Shown in pieces: positions 8,357 through 16,512 of a stretch of DNA of 24,768 nt. Both the position numbers and the translations under genes were made by a program. Below the pieces are notes generated by a model, which did no database searches, had not been told where the DNA came from, and worked only from the letters and a program-made list of their open reading frames with translations. Position 1 is the first letter of the stretch. Each line of letters starts with the position of its first letter. The stretch lies in the NCBI GenBank assembly GCA_051650265.1, contig JBOFIR010000094.1:1-24768 (forward strand), in the 5' to 3' direction. Source of the DNA: JBOFEH01 sp051650265. GTDB taxonomy: Bacteria; Bacillota; Clostridia; Lachnospirales; Cellulosilyticaceae.

Positions 8357-9456
8357 GAATATTAAAGCTTCGAGGAAAAAATGAAATAATCATTAAAGAG
8401 CAAATTGCAAAAGATTATGGGGATGAAGCGCTGATACTTAGCACACATCAAGAGCGCGCTCAAGGTATGTGGGGGTTACTCAAAAAGCCTCAATGGGTGA
8501 TAACAATTGCTATTGAAGAGGAAGGGCGCAAACCGCAAACAACGGAATTGACAGAAAGTATAGATATACTGCGGGTACAAATGGCAGAGCTGAAAGCTGA
8601 ACTGCGACAAAAGCAAGCGGTAGATTTGTATGTGCAACAGGAGACACTTGCAGTAATGCAAGAAGAAGTAGTAGTAGATCAAGTAAGTGGAGCAACGTGT
8701 CAACTTTTTGAAAAAAAGTTACTTGCTGAGGGCGTGCATCCTGAGGTACTCCCAACACTTGTTGAAGGGTTTAGCGATACAACGACGATTGATGAAGGCG
8801 TACGCGTCCTCTATCATAATGTAATCAAAAGTTTTGAAAAAGTAATGGGTCAAGACGGGAGTAAAATTATTTTTATTGGACCTACAGGTGTTGGAAAGAC
8901 AACAACTATTGCGAAGTTAACTGCAGATAAGGTGCTCAATGATCATAAAAAAGTAACACTTATGACAGCAGATACATATCGTATTGCAGCAATTGAACAA
9001 CTCAGAACGTATGCAGAAATACTGGGTGTACCTTTGGAAATTATCTATGAGGATAAAGAGCTAGTTAAGCATCTTGCCAAGTGGCAGGATCATTCAGACT
9101 ACATATTTATTGATACGGCAGGGCGTTCACACAAGAATGTGGAGCAGATGATTCATATGCAACATCTAATAGAGTCTCTACCTGATAAAAAGGTTTATCT
9201 TGTACTTAATATGAATACTCAGTTTCAAGATCTTAAAAGGATTATTGCAAGCTATGAACTGATTATATCCGATTTTGAAGTGATTGTGACGAAGTCAGAT
9301 GAGACAGATGTGATGGGTAACCTGCTTAATATTGCTTACTGTACGAAAAAACCAATTGCCTACCTCACTATAGGGCAAAATGTGCCGGATGATTTTTATT
9401 CTTTTGACCCTCATGAGTATACTAAAGATTTATTAGGGAGAATGAGTTATGAATGA
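8353..9456 (+). CDS. flhF: Flagellar GTPase FlhF (SRP-type)
   Basis: 367 residues. A variable N-terminal B domain (1-130) begins MRILKLRGKNE and is followed by an NG module of the SRP54/FtsY class. Its motifs are the P-loop GPTGVGKTT at 176-184, DTAGRS at 254-259 and TKSDE at 313-317. FlhF recruits early flagellar components and, with FlhG, controls where and how many flagella form. It overlaps flhA by four bases and flhG by eight, so the FlhF:FlhG pair is probably translated in a fixed ratio. Confidence 0.96.
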   Translation: MRILKLRGKNEIIIKEQIAKDYGDEALILSTHQERAQGMWGLLKKPQWVITIAIEEEGRKPQTTELTESIDILRVQMAELKAELRQKQAVDLYVQQETLAVMQEEVVVDQVSGATCQLFEKKLLAEGVHPEVLPTLVEGFSDTTTIDEGVRVLYHNVIKSFEKVMGQDGSKIIFIGPTGVGKTTTIAKLTADKVLNDHKKVTLMTADTYRIAAIEQLRTYAEILGVPLEIIYEDKELVKHLAKWQDHSDYIFIDTAGRSHKNVEQMIHMQHLIESLPDKKVYLVLNMNTQFQDLKRIIASYELIISDFEVIVTKSDETDVMGNLLNIAYCTKKPIAYLTIGQNVPDDFYSFDPHEYTKDLLGRMSYE

Positions 9457-10324
9457 TCAAGCAGAGGTATTAAGAAGTAGGGTGGCACACAAGCAAACAA
9501 GTGAGGGCAAACAGGGTATGCGTGTACTGACTGTGACGAGTGGGAAAGGCGGGGTTGGTAAGAGTAATTTTTCTACCAACCTTGCGATTTGCATGAAAGA
9601 GCAAGGGTATAAACCGTTGATTTTAGATGCAGACTTTGGGCTTGCCAATATAGAAGTTATTTTTGGGGCAAGACCACAGTATCACTTGGCACATTATCTT
9701 GAAGAGCTATGCAGTATGGAGACACTTATATGTCAGAGTGACTATGGGGTGCCGTTTATTTCTGGCGGTTCAGGCGTTAGGGAGATGCTTTTTTTAGAAA
9801 ATCATGAAGTGCAGAGGATTGCAGGAGGACTTAGTAACCTAGAGTCTTATGCGGATACTTTGATTATTGATACAGGTGCTGGAATTAATGAGATTGTGCT
9901 TAAGTTCTGTGAGATTGCCGATGAGATTCTTGTCGTAGTTACACCAGAGCCAGCATCAATTACGGATGCCTATGCACTCATCAAGACACTAACAAAAGCT
10001 TTAGAGGACACACCTGTTTTCAAGATGATCATTAATAAGGTGGATTCAGCTAAGGAGGCAGACGGAATCTATCATAAGCTTAGCTATGTAGCAAGGCAGT
10101 TTCTTGACGTGACACTTGAGTATGGAGGATATATCCCTTATGATGCTAAACTTTTTGAAGCGGTTAAATTACAGAAACCTGTTCTTGTATATGATCATAA
10201 AGCGTTGTCCAGTCGGGCTTATGAACGGATTAGTCGTGAAATCTTTAATGAAGAGTGTGGTGTAACAGCTAAGACTAAGGAAAATTGGCTAGAGAAGTTT
10301 AAAAAGGCATTCTCTCATAAATAA
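9449..10324 (+). CDS. flhG: Flagellar number regulator FlhG (MinD-like ATPase, YlxH/FleN)
   Basis: 291 residues of the ParA/MinD ATPase family with deviant Walker A motif GKGGVGKS (K33-S39), DADFGLANIEVIFG after it, and DTGAGIN as Walker B/switch region. The N-terminal tail contains D3-Q4-A5-x2-L8-R9, which matches the DQAxxLR peptide reported in Bacillus FlhG to stimulate FlhF GTPase activity. The C-terminal region (about 265-291) is amphipathic and basic (NWLEKFKKAF), consistent with a membrane-targeting helix. It ends the dense export block; an 81-base gap follows. Confidence 0.94.
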   Translation: MNDQAEVLRSRVAHKQTSEGKQGMRVLTVTSGKGGVGKSNFSTNLAICMKEQGYKPLILDADFGLANIEVIFGARPQYHLAHYLEELCSMETLICQSDYGVPFISGGSGVREMLFLENHEVQRIAGGLSNLESYADTLIIDTGAGINEIVLKFCEIADEILVVVTPEPASITDAYALIKTLTKALEDTPVFKMIINKVDSAKEADGIYHKLSYVARQFLDVTLEYGGYIPYDAKLFEAVKLQKPVLVYDHKALSSRAYERISREIFNEECGVTAKTKENWLEKFKKAFSHK

Positions 10325-10405
10325 AATTCTCAATTCTACAAAGTTAGCCTTAGATTAAAAGAATATAACGCGTATAGTATTAGTACAAAGAAAGACAAGA
10401 AGGAG
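10325..10405 (+). other. Spacer between flhG and cheB
   Basis: These 81 bases form the widest gap inside the fla/che cluster. The 3' end holds the cheB ribosome site AGAAGGAG (10397-10404). A TATAGT hexamer lies at 10374-10379, but no convincing -35 element precedes it at 16-18 bases, so an internal promoter is only a weak possibility. No terminator and no remnant of a receiver-domain gene is visible. Confidence 0.4.
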
Positions 10406-10411
10406 ATGCCT

Positions 10412-11011
10412 ATGAAAAAAGGTGATGCATCTTATCAGTACATTATAGCTATTGGCATTTCAACAGGTGGACCTAAAGCACTTAATGCGCTGATGAGCCA
10501 GTTTGACAGGGATTTACCAGCAACCTATATTATCGTACAGCATATGCCTTCGGGCTTTACAAAATCACTTGCCCAAAGATTGGATAGCCTAAGTGGGCTT
10601 GAAATTAAGGAGGCAGAGCAAGGGGATATTTTGGTAAAAGGAAAAGCGTTTGTTGCACCTGGTGGCAAACAACTCAAAATTGTAACACATAGTCGGGGCT
10701 ATGAAGTGTCACTTACAGAGGAAGAACCCTATAAAGGACATAGACCATCGGTCAACGTGATGCTCAACTCATTAGCACAGCTGAGTACAGATAAGAAGAT
10801 GATCGCTGTCATTATGACTGGGATGGGAAGCGACGGCTTAGAGGGCGTATCAAACCTAGTAAAAGCTAAGCAAACAACCGTTATTGCACAAGATGAAGCT
10901 AGTTGTGTGGTATATGGTATGCCGAAGGCGATTGTCAATGCCCATCTCGCTGAATATGTGGTTCCACTCGAACAAATTGCAAGTACAATTATAAAAGTAA
11001 TGGGGGAATAA
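10412..11011 (+). CDS. Receiver-less CheB-type protein-glutamate methylesterase
   Basis: 199 residues consisting only of the CheB methylesterase domain. The catalytic triad is complete: S17 in GISTGGPKAL, H44 in VQHMPSGFT and D141 in MTGMGSDG. Canonical CheB (about 350 residues) has an N-terminal receiver domain and a linker that hold the esterase in check until CheA phosphorylates it; both are absent here, and the 81 upstream bases are too short to hold a lost one. The enzyme should demethylate, and possibly deamidate, receptor glutamates. I chose ATG 10412 rather than ATG 10406 because AGAAGGAG ends 7 bases before it. The domain call is firm; constitutive activity is inference. Confidence 0.9.
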   Translation: MKKGDASYQYIIAIGISTGGPKALNALMSQFDRDLPATYIIVQHMPSGFTKSLAQRLDSLSGLEIKEAEQGDILVKGKAFVAPGGKQLKIVTHSRGYEVSLTEEEPYKGHRPSVNVMLNSLAQLSTDKKMIAVIMTGMGSDGLEGVSNLVKAKQTTVIAQDEASCVVYGMPKAIVNAHLAEYVVPLEQIASTIIKVMGE

Positions 11012-11015
11012 GAAA

Positions 11016-13031
11016 ATGGATATGAGTCAATATCTACAATTATTCATTGAAGAATCAAAAGATAATCTTCAGAGTTTAAATGAACACTTATTGCAGTTAG
11101 AGCATGATCCAAGTGATATGCAGATTTTAAATGAAATTTTTAGAGTAGCACATACTTTAAAAGGGATGGCGGGCACTATGGGATTTGTGCGTATGCAAAA
11201 ATTAACCCATAATATTGAAAATGTACTCTCTGAAATTAGAAATGGTAAGCTTAGAGTGACAGCTGAAATGCTAGATATCTTATTTCAGTGTTTAGATGCA
11301 TTAGAAAACTATGTAGAAAAGATTGTTAATACTTCTGAAGAAGGAGAAGATGATCATACGGATCTGATTGTGGCATTAACAAGGATTAGCAATATGGAGC
11401 TACCAGGAAAAGTGCACTCAAATGAGGCACCTATGCGGGTAAAGCAAGCAATGAGTAGCTTGGTTACATTGCCAGAAGCACAACGACATATTAGCGATGA
11501 AGCCATTCGTATAGGAATGAATGTTTTTCAGATTGAGGTAACGCTGAGTGCTTCATGTGTGCTCAAATCTGCAAGAGCATTTGTTATTTTTACAGAGATG
11601 GAACAAGTCGGTGAAATCATTCATACTGTACCTGAAACACAACAAATTGAAGATGAACAATTTGATCAGAGTTTTACACTTGTGTTGGTGACAAAAGAGT
11701 CACTTGAGGGGATAAAAACTACTGTGATGAATGTGATGGAGGTAGAGTCAGTAGTGGTAAGTGCTTTTGAAGAAATGCATGAAGAGGTGACTAACCAGGT
11801 GATTCAGGAACAACCAACAGCACACCAAGGGACAGAAACAGAGAGTGGTGGAGATAAAAATGGTGGTAAACAACAAGTTTCCAGTAAAAGTGTACGTGTG
11901 AGTATCGAGCGCCTCGATACACTGATGAATCTGGTGAGTGAGCTCATTATCGTGAAAACGCAGCTAGAAGGCATTAAAGGCGCAGAAGCTAGTACGAATG
12001 GGCATGCCAACTATAATGATTCAATCGAATATCTAGAGCGTGTGACAAATAGTTTGCATGATGCAGTAATGAAGGTACGTATGGTACCTGTAGAATCTGT
12101 ATTTAATAGGTTCCCACGCATGATTAGGGACGTATCACGTAAGCTCGGAAAAGATATTGAGCTAGTGATGTCTGGGGAAGAAACTGAACTTGATAGAACA
12201 GTAATCGATGAGATTGGGGATCCACTGATTCACCTTTTACGTAATGCAGCTGACCATGGGTTAGAAACCACTGAGGAACGCATCCGATGTGGCAAAAGCT
12301 CAAAGGGAATCATTAAATTGCAAGCATACCAAGATGGCAATAGTGTCGTAATTGAAGTTGCAGATGACGGACGTGGTATCAATGTCGCGAAGGTTAAGGA
12401 AAAGGCAATTAAGAAGGGGGATCTCACACCAGAGGTTGCTGCGGGGTTATCGGATCAAGAGGCAATTGAATTGCTCTTTAAGCCAAGTTTTAGTATGGCG
12501 GATAAGGTAACGGATCTTTCAGGCCGTGGGGTTGGATTAGATGTGGTAAGAAGTAAGATTGTTGCTCTAGGAGGTCATGTAGAAGTTAAGAGTGAGATGG
12601 ATAAAGGAAGTACCTTCATAGTGCGACTTCCATTAACTTTGGCTATTATTCAGGCACTCATGGTTAAGATTGGTGATGAAAAATATGCTATTCCACTAAG
12701 TAACATTCAAAATATTGAGGATATCCGCAAAGAAGATATTCAACATATTCAGAAGCAAGAAGTAATTGTGTTGCGTAATGAAGTGATTCCGATTGTAAGA
12801 TTGCATAGTATTTTAGGTATTGAAGCATCGGATAAAGCATTGATGATGGCAGTAATTGTGAAAAAAGGGGAAAAGCAAATTGGATTTATTATTGACTCCC
12901 TTATTGGGCAACAAGAGATTGTCATCAAACCACTTGGTAAATATCTCAGCCATATTAATATGATTGCAGGCGCAACGATATTAGGAAATGGTGAAGTTGC
13001 ATTAATATTAGATGTTAACACATTAGTATAG
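11016..13031 (+). CDS. cheA: Chemotaxis histidine kinase CheA
   Basis: 671 residues with the full P1-P5 layout. P1 Hpt domain (1-105) has phosphoacceptor H46 in AHTLKGMAGT. A P2-like CheY-binding domain lies at about 165-255, followed by a polar Gly/Gln/Glu linker. The P3 dimerisation helices (about 290-350) come next. The P4 ATPase has H406/N410 in HLLRNAADHG, DDGRG at 450-454 and GRGVG at 503-507, and the P5 CheW-like domain runs from about 535 to 671. CheA phosphorylates CheY. It follows cheB by four bases; a GGGGAA site overlaps the cheB 3' end. Confidence 0.97.
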   Translation: MDMSQYLQLFIEESKDNLQSLNEHLLQLEHDPSDMQILNEIFRVAHTLKGMAGTMGFVRMQKLTHNIENVLSEIRNGKLRVTAEMLDILFQCLDALENYVEKIVNTSEEGEDDHTDLIVALTRISNMELPGKVHSNEAPMRVKQAMSSLVTLPEAQRHISDEAIRIGMNVFQIEVTLSASCVLKSARAFVIFTEMEQVGEIIHTVPETQQIEDEQFDQSFTLVLVTKESLEGIKTTVMNVMEVESVVVSAFEEMHEEVTNQVIQEQPTAHQGTETESGGDKNGGKQQVSSKSVRVSIERLDTLMNLVSELIIVKTQLEGIKGAEASTNGHANYNDSIEYLERVTNSLHDAVMKVRMVPVESVFNRFPRMIRDVSRKLGKDIELVMSGEETELDRTVIDEIGDPLIHLLRNAADHGLETTEERIRCGKSSKGIIKLQAYQDGNSVVIEVADDGRGINVAKVKEKAIKKGDLTPEVAAGLSDQEAIELLFKPSFSMADKVTDLSGRGVGLDVVRSKIVALGGHVEVKSEMDKGSTFIVRLPLTLAIIQALMVKIGDEKYAIPLSNIQNIEDIRKEDIQHIQKQEVIVLRNEVIPIVRLHSILGIEASDKALMMAVIVKKGEKQIGFIIDSLIGQQEIVIKPLGKYLSHINMIAGATILGNGEVALILDVNTLV

Positions 13032-13041
13032 GAGGGATCGC

Positions 13042-13497
13042 ATGGAGACTACATTTGAAAATATCAAGCAGTTTGTTATCTTTAAGTTAGAAGAGCAGTT
13101 TTATGGTATAGATATTCAAAGTGTTCAAATTATTGAAAGAATGAAGAGTATCATGAGGGTGCCCAAAGCGCCACATTGTATCAAAGGGGTGATGAATTTA
13201 CGCGGAGAGATTATACCGGTAATCGATGTAAGAGCGCAGTTTGAGCTTGAAAAAATAGCAGATACAGATGATACAAGAATTATTATTGTAAAAGTAGACG
13301 AAACAATGGTGGGAATCATTGTTGATAGTGTAAAAGAGGTTGTTGAATTAAGATCAGAACAAATTGAGAGTGTGCAGAATGTGCAGGGAAAGATGAATGC
13401 TAATCATATTTTAGGAATAGGCAAATTAGAGCATGGAATCATGACATTACTGAACCTTAAAAATATTGTTGAGGAAGCATTTGAACTAAGTATATAG
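13042..13497 (+). CDS. cheW: Chemotaxis coupling protein CheW
   Basis: 151 residues, a single CheW domain. Conserved pieces are QFVIFKLEEQFYGIDI at the start, VPKAPHCIKGVMNLRGEIIPVIDVR in the middle, and the final LLNLKNIV strand. CheW bridges CheA (P5 domain) and chemoreceptors. ATG 13042 is preceded by GGAGGGA at proper distance and lies 10 bases after cheA, so kinase and coupler are co-translated. No receptor gene lies in the window. Confidence 0.96.
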   Translation: METTFENIKQFVIFKLEEQFYGIDIQSVQIIERMKSIMRVPKAPHCIKGVMNLRGEIIPVIDVRAQFELEKIADTDDTRIIIVKVDETMVGIIVDSVKEVVELRSEQIESVQNVQGKMNANHILGIGKLEHGIMTLLNLKNIVEEAFELSI

Positions 13498-13509
13498 TGA
13501 GGGATTGAT

Positions 13510-14124
13510 GTGGACCAACTAAATAAGCTATCATTCAAAAACTTAGATATTTTAAGAGAAGCTGGCAACATTGGAGCAGGCAATGCGGTGACCGCACTGA
13601 GTGAACTGCTCCACAAGCCAGTGGATATGAGTATTGCTGAAGTAAAAATTAAAGGAATCAATGAATTGACAGATGTATTAGGGCATGAGGAAGATTATAT
13701 TGCAGCAATGCTAATAGAGGTTGATGGTGATCTTGAAGCAATGCTGATTCTTGCCTTAGAAACACCCAGCGCAAGACAGCTTGTAGCCTGTTTGTTGGAT
13801 AGGAAGGCGGGAGAAGTAGGTTTTGATGAACTTGGGGCATCTGTTTTGTGTGAGACGGGGAATATTTTAGCAGGTTCTTATTTGAGTGCGATGAGCAGTT
13901 TGACGGGATTTGAGCTAAATGCCTCAGTACCACAGATGGCTATTGATATGGCAGGGGCAATTTTAAGCTTCCCAGCTATACAATTCATGCAAGAAGATAA
14001 CACTATGATGTTCATTGAAACGCGTTTTACAGATAAGGACAGACTTTTAAATGGTATTTATTTGCTGATTTCAGATGAAAAATCACTAGGTAAGGTGATA
14101 GATGCACTAGGTAAGCTGATATGA
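13510..14124 (+). CDS. cheC: CheY-P phosphatase CheC (GTG start)
   Basis: 204 residues. Both CheC phosphatase motifs are intact: D13-x3-E17-x2-N20 and S111-x3-E115-x2-N118. CheC hydrolyses CheY-P and, when bound to CheD, feeds back on receptor adaptation. The start is GTG 13510: AGTGAGGGA lies about 6 bases upstream, and the ATG at 13508 is out of frame and stops after a few codons. It starts 12 bases after cheW and overlaps cheD by four bases. The partners CheC and CheD being coupled fits their known heterodimer. FliY in this operon provides a second phosphatase of the same fold. Confidence 0.95.
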   Translation: MDQLNKLSFKNLDILREAGNIGAGNAVTALSELLHKPVDMSIAEVKIKGINELTDVLGHEEDYIAAMLIEVDGDLEAMLILALETPSARQLVACLLDRKAGEVGFDELGASVLCETGNILAGSYLSAMSSLTGFELNASVPQMAIDMAGAILSFPAIQFMQEDNTMMFIETRFTDKDRLLNGIYLLISDEKSLGKVIDALGKLI

Positions 14125-14612
14125 ACGGGACGGAGATTATTAAAGTAGGGATGGCTGATCTCGCTGTTGCGGTAGCACCAAATATCTTGACTACATTAGG
14201 GTTGGGGTCTTGTGTAGGCATTACACTCTATGATCCAGTGCTGAAGATTGGTGGACTGGCACATATCATGCTACCAGATAGCACACAGATTAGAAATAAT
14301 AGTAACCTTGCAAAATTTGCAGATACAGGGATTGAGGCACTTATTGAAAAAATGGTAGGGCAGGGTGCAAAAGAGAACCGACTTGTCGCTAAGATTGCAG
14401 GCGGTGCCCATATGTTTGAATTTCAACATATGGATGAGACGCTACGCATTGGTGCTAGAAATGTAGCTGCAGTGACGACGCTCTTAGAACAACGAAAAAT
14501 CCCACTACGTGCAAGTGATACTGGAAGTAACTATGGAAGAACCATTGAGCTACATACAAATACAGGTATATTAGTAGTCAAAACAATAGGGCATGGCATC
14601 AAACAGATATAG
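14121..14612 (+). CDS. cheD: Receptor glutamine deamidase CheD
   Basis: 163 residues. The catalytic cysteine C31 is in GLGSCVGI and the catalytic histidine H48 in GLAHIMLP. The downstream AKIAGGAHMF and GARNVAA blocks are also typical. CheD deamidates specific receptor glutamines and is controlled by binding CheC, which competes with the receptors. ATG 14121 overlaps the cheC stop (ATGA). Chemoreceptor substrates are not in this window. Confidence 0.95.
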   Translation: MNGTEIIKVGMADLAVAVAPNILTTLGLGSCVGITLYDPVLKIGGLAHIMLPDSTQIRNNSNLAKFADTGIEALIEKMVGQGAKENRLVAKIAGGAHMFEFQHMDETLRIGARNVAAVTTLLEQRKIPLRASDTGSNYGRTIELHTNTGILVVKTIGHGIKQI

Positions 14613-14634
14613 TGTATAAGGGGGAGGTTCTGAC

Positions 14635-15384
14635 ATGACAGAACAAAGCATCGATAGAACATGGAAACGATATAAAGCGCATAAGGACTTTGAAGCAAAG
14701 CAAGAGTTGATTACACACTATGCGTATTTAGTAAAGCTTGTAGCAGGGCGTGTCAACATCTATCTGAACAACTACGTGGAACTAGATGATTTAATAGGAT
14801 ATGGTGTGATAGGTCTTATTGATGCAATTGATAAGTTTTCACTTGACAAAAACGTCAAATTTGACACCTATGCTTCCCTCCGAATAAGAGGGGCAATACT
14901 TGATGAAATTCGCAAACTTGATTGGATTCCTAGAAGCCTTAGAAAAAAACAAAAGGAACTCACAAAGACAGTTCAAGAATTAGGCATGACACTCGGTAGA
15001 CCACCTAAAGATGAGGAGATTGCTAAAGCATTAGAGATGACAATGACGGAGTATTATGAGCTTGTACAGCAGACTAATATTAGTAATTTACTCTTTCTAG
15101 ATGATTGTGGGCCACAAATTGCAAATATTGAAGATACAACAACGCCAAGGCCGGAATATCATGTAGAGAAGCAAGAAATCCTTGAGGACCTAACACAAGC
15201 AATGCAAGCGCTACCAGAGCGGGAGCGCTTGGTGATTACCCTTTACTATTTTGAAGAGATGACACTGAAGGAAATTAGTAGTATTTTAGAAGTTTCTGAA
15301 TCAAGGGTGTCTCAGCTTCATACGAAAGCGGTATCTAGGTTACGTATAACACTTGGAAAGCATCACAAAGGGATGCCACTATAA
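14635..15384 (+). CDS. sigD: Motility RNA polymerase sigma factor SigD/FliA (sigma-28)
   Basis: 249 residues, normal for the FliA/SigD/WhiG group. Region 2 has ELDDLIGYGVIGLIDAIDKF and the DTYASLRIRGAILDEIRKLDW block diagnostic of FliA-type factors. Region 3 (about 115-150) and region 4 with a helix-turn-helix (LKEISSILEVSESRVSQLH) follow. SigD drives late flagellar genes such as flagellin. Its position near the 3' end of the long operon matches Bacillus, where distance from the promoter limits sigD expression. GGGGGAGG lies before ATG 14635. No anti-sigma gene (flgM) is present in the window. Confidence 0.96.
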   Translation: MTEQSIDRTWKRYKAHKDFEAKQELITHYAYLVKLVAGRVNIYLNNYVELDDLIGYGVIGLIDAIDKFSLDKNVKFDTYASLRIRGAILDEIRKLDWIPRSLRKKQKELTKTVQELGMTLGRPPKDEEIAKALEMTMTEYYELVQQTNISNLLFLDDCGPQIANIEDTTTPRPEYHVEKQEILEDLTQAMQALPERERLVITLYYFEEMTLKEISSILEVSESRVSQLHTKAVSRLRITLGKHHKGMPL

Positions 15385-15398
15385 AAGGGAGTGAGTCT

Positions 15399-15713
15399 AT
15401 GATCAGGCCAATCGATACGCAGATTTTGTATCCACAGGCGCCGGAACTTTCTAATAGACAACAAGTAAACAAACAGTTACCAGAAAACCAACAGCAGCAG
15501 TTTGCACAAATTATGCAAAAGGAAAGTGAAGTAAAGAAGGAGAAGGTTCAAGAAGTTTCTAAAGATGCTGGTATTAAAAATGACCCTAAAGAAAAAAAAG
15601 AAAAAGGGAGTGATGAAAAACAGTCCCAAAATCAACAAAGAAAAAAACAAGAAAAAGAAAAAATAAATGGCTATCAGGGACCGCAAGGCAGAACAATCGA
15701 TATTAAGATATAG
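15399..15713 (+). CDS. Small charged protein of unknown function after sigD
   Basis: 104 residues, no domain recognised. Residues 1-15 (MIRPIDTQILYPQAP) and the last five (IDIKI) look like structured or binding ends. They flank a Gln-, Lys- and Glu-rich middle (about 20-90) that is almost certainly disordered or coiled. There is no signal peptide and no membrane helix. AAAGGGAGTGAG lies upstream of ATG 15399, 14 bases after sigD, so it is very likely a translated member of the motility operon. Similar short proteins after sigD occur in other clostridial operons as I recall, but I cannot name a function. Confidence 0.75.
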   Translation: MIRPIDTQILYPQAPELSNRQQVNKQLPENQQQQFAQIMQKESEVKKEKVQEVSKDAGIKNDPKEKKEKGSDEKQSQNQQRKKQEKEKINGYQGPQGRTIDIKI

Positions 15714-15725
15714 GAAGGACAACGC

Positions 15726-16052
15726 ATGATGACCATTCAAAATTTGCCGTATTGGTGCCTCATATGGATTGGTATCGGATTTGGGATCATACTTGTGAGT
15801 GTACTGCTACTTGCAACAATTCACACAAAGGATGTGCAGTATACACATCACCAGGAAAAAGTATTCCCAATGTTGATGATGCAAAAACAGCTTGAAGTCA
15901 CACATGCCCCTAACAGGGTGGAAGGCGAAAAAGTCTATGATCAGGTTGAGAAACTCACCAAAGAGGGAAAGTCGCCAGAGGAAATCGCAAGGCAACTTCG
16001 AATAGGTGTGGGCGAGGTTAAATTGATGCAATCACTTTATGCGATGAGGTAA
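15726..16052 (+). CDS. SwrB-like single-pass membrane protein (DUF6115-type)
   Basis: 108 residues. A single membrane helix lies at about residues 9-31 (LPYWCLIWIGIGFGIILVSV), followed by a cytosolic polar segment and a C-terminal helical region (about 70-108). The latter has KEGKSPEEIARQLRIGVGEVKLM, a helix-turn-helix-like pattern. Gene order sigD-x-rpsB matches Bacillus, where swrB (a membrane protein promoting type III export gate activation) occupies this slot and has the same anchor plus C-terminal helical layout. Orthology is inferred from position and architecture, not overall identity. AGGAAGG lies upstream; a second ATG follows the first, so the start may shift one codon. Confidence 0.7.
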   Translation: MMTIQNLPYWCLIWIGIGFGIILVSVLLLATIHTKDVQYTHHQEKVFPMLMMQKQLEVTHAPNRVEGEKVYDQVEKLTKEGKSPEEIARQLRIGVGEVKLMQSLYAMR

Positions 16053-16056
16053 GTCA

Positions 16057-16512
16057 ATGCAAAGTAAAAAAGAGCGGGTAATCTACTGGTTACTTGGAGT
16101 AGGAAGTGGGATGGTGTTATCAGGTATGGTGGCTATTGCACTCGCATTAGGACAACTAAAAAGTGTGGATGAGGTTGTAGCCCAACGAAAAGAAATAGAG
16201 CAGTTTCGAAGTGCTACGGGCCAAACGCCAGTCCTTCAAATAGAAGCAATAACAACGACAACAGCTCATATGAATGTGACAGAGTCAACAATCGATCAAA
16301 CCTGGGTAGCAATCAATATACCACCCCAGGCTGGATCGGAGGAAATTGCGACACTGCTGTTTGAAAAAGGAATTATTGAAGATGCACAGGCATTTAGCCA
16401 ATACATTAAAACACAAAAAAAGACCAAATCTTTACAACATGGGACACTAGCATTCCCAAGAAAAGGACAGTATAGTGAAGTTTTAGATATTTTATTGACC
16501 ATACCTCAATAA
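16057..16512 (+). CDS. Membrane-anchored MltG-like N-terminal-domain protein lacking the lytic domain
   Basis: 151 residues. A short basic N-terminus and one membrane helix (about 9-31) are followed by a linker (about 35-80). The C-terminal region (about 84-151) follows the pattern of the LysM-like subdomain of MltG/YceG: VAINIPPQAGSEEIATLLFE, then KGIIEDAQAFSQYIK, then LQHGTLAFPRKG and LDILL. MltG enzymes continue with a ~200-residue transglycosylase domain holding a catalytic Glu; it is absent, and the gene ends at a terminator. It may bind peptidoglycan, perhaps for motor anchoring, but this is inference. ATG 16057 lies 4 bases after the previous gene, with GAGGT overlapping that gene's 3' end. 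Confidence 0.72.
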   Translation: MQSKKERVIYWLLGVGSGMVLSGMVAIALALGQLKSVDEVVAQRKEIEQFRSATGQTPVLQIEAITTTTAHMNVTESTIDQTWVAINIPPQAGSEEIATLLFEKGIIEDAQAFSQYIKTQKKTKSLQHGTLAFPRKGQYSEVLDILLTIPQ

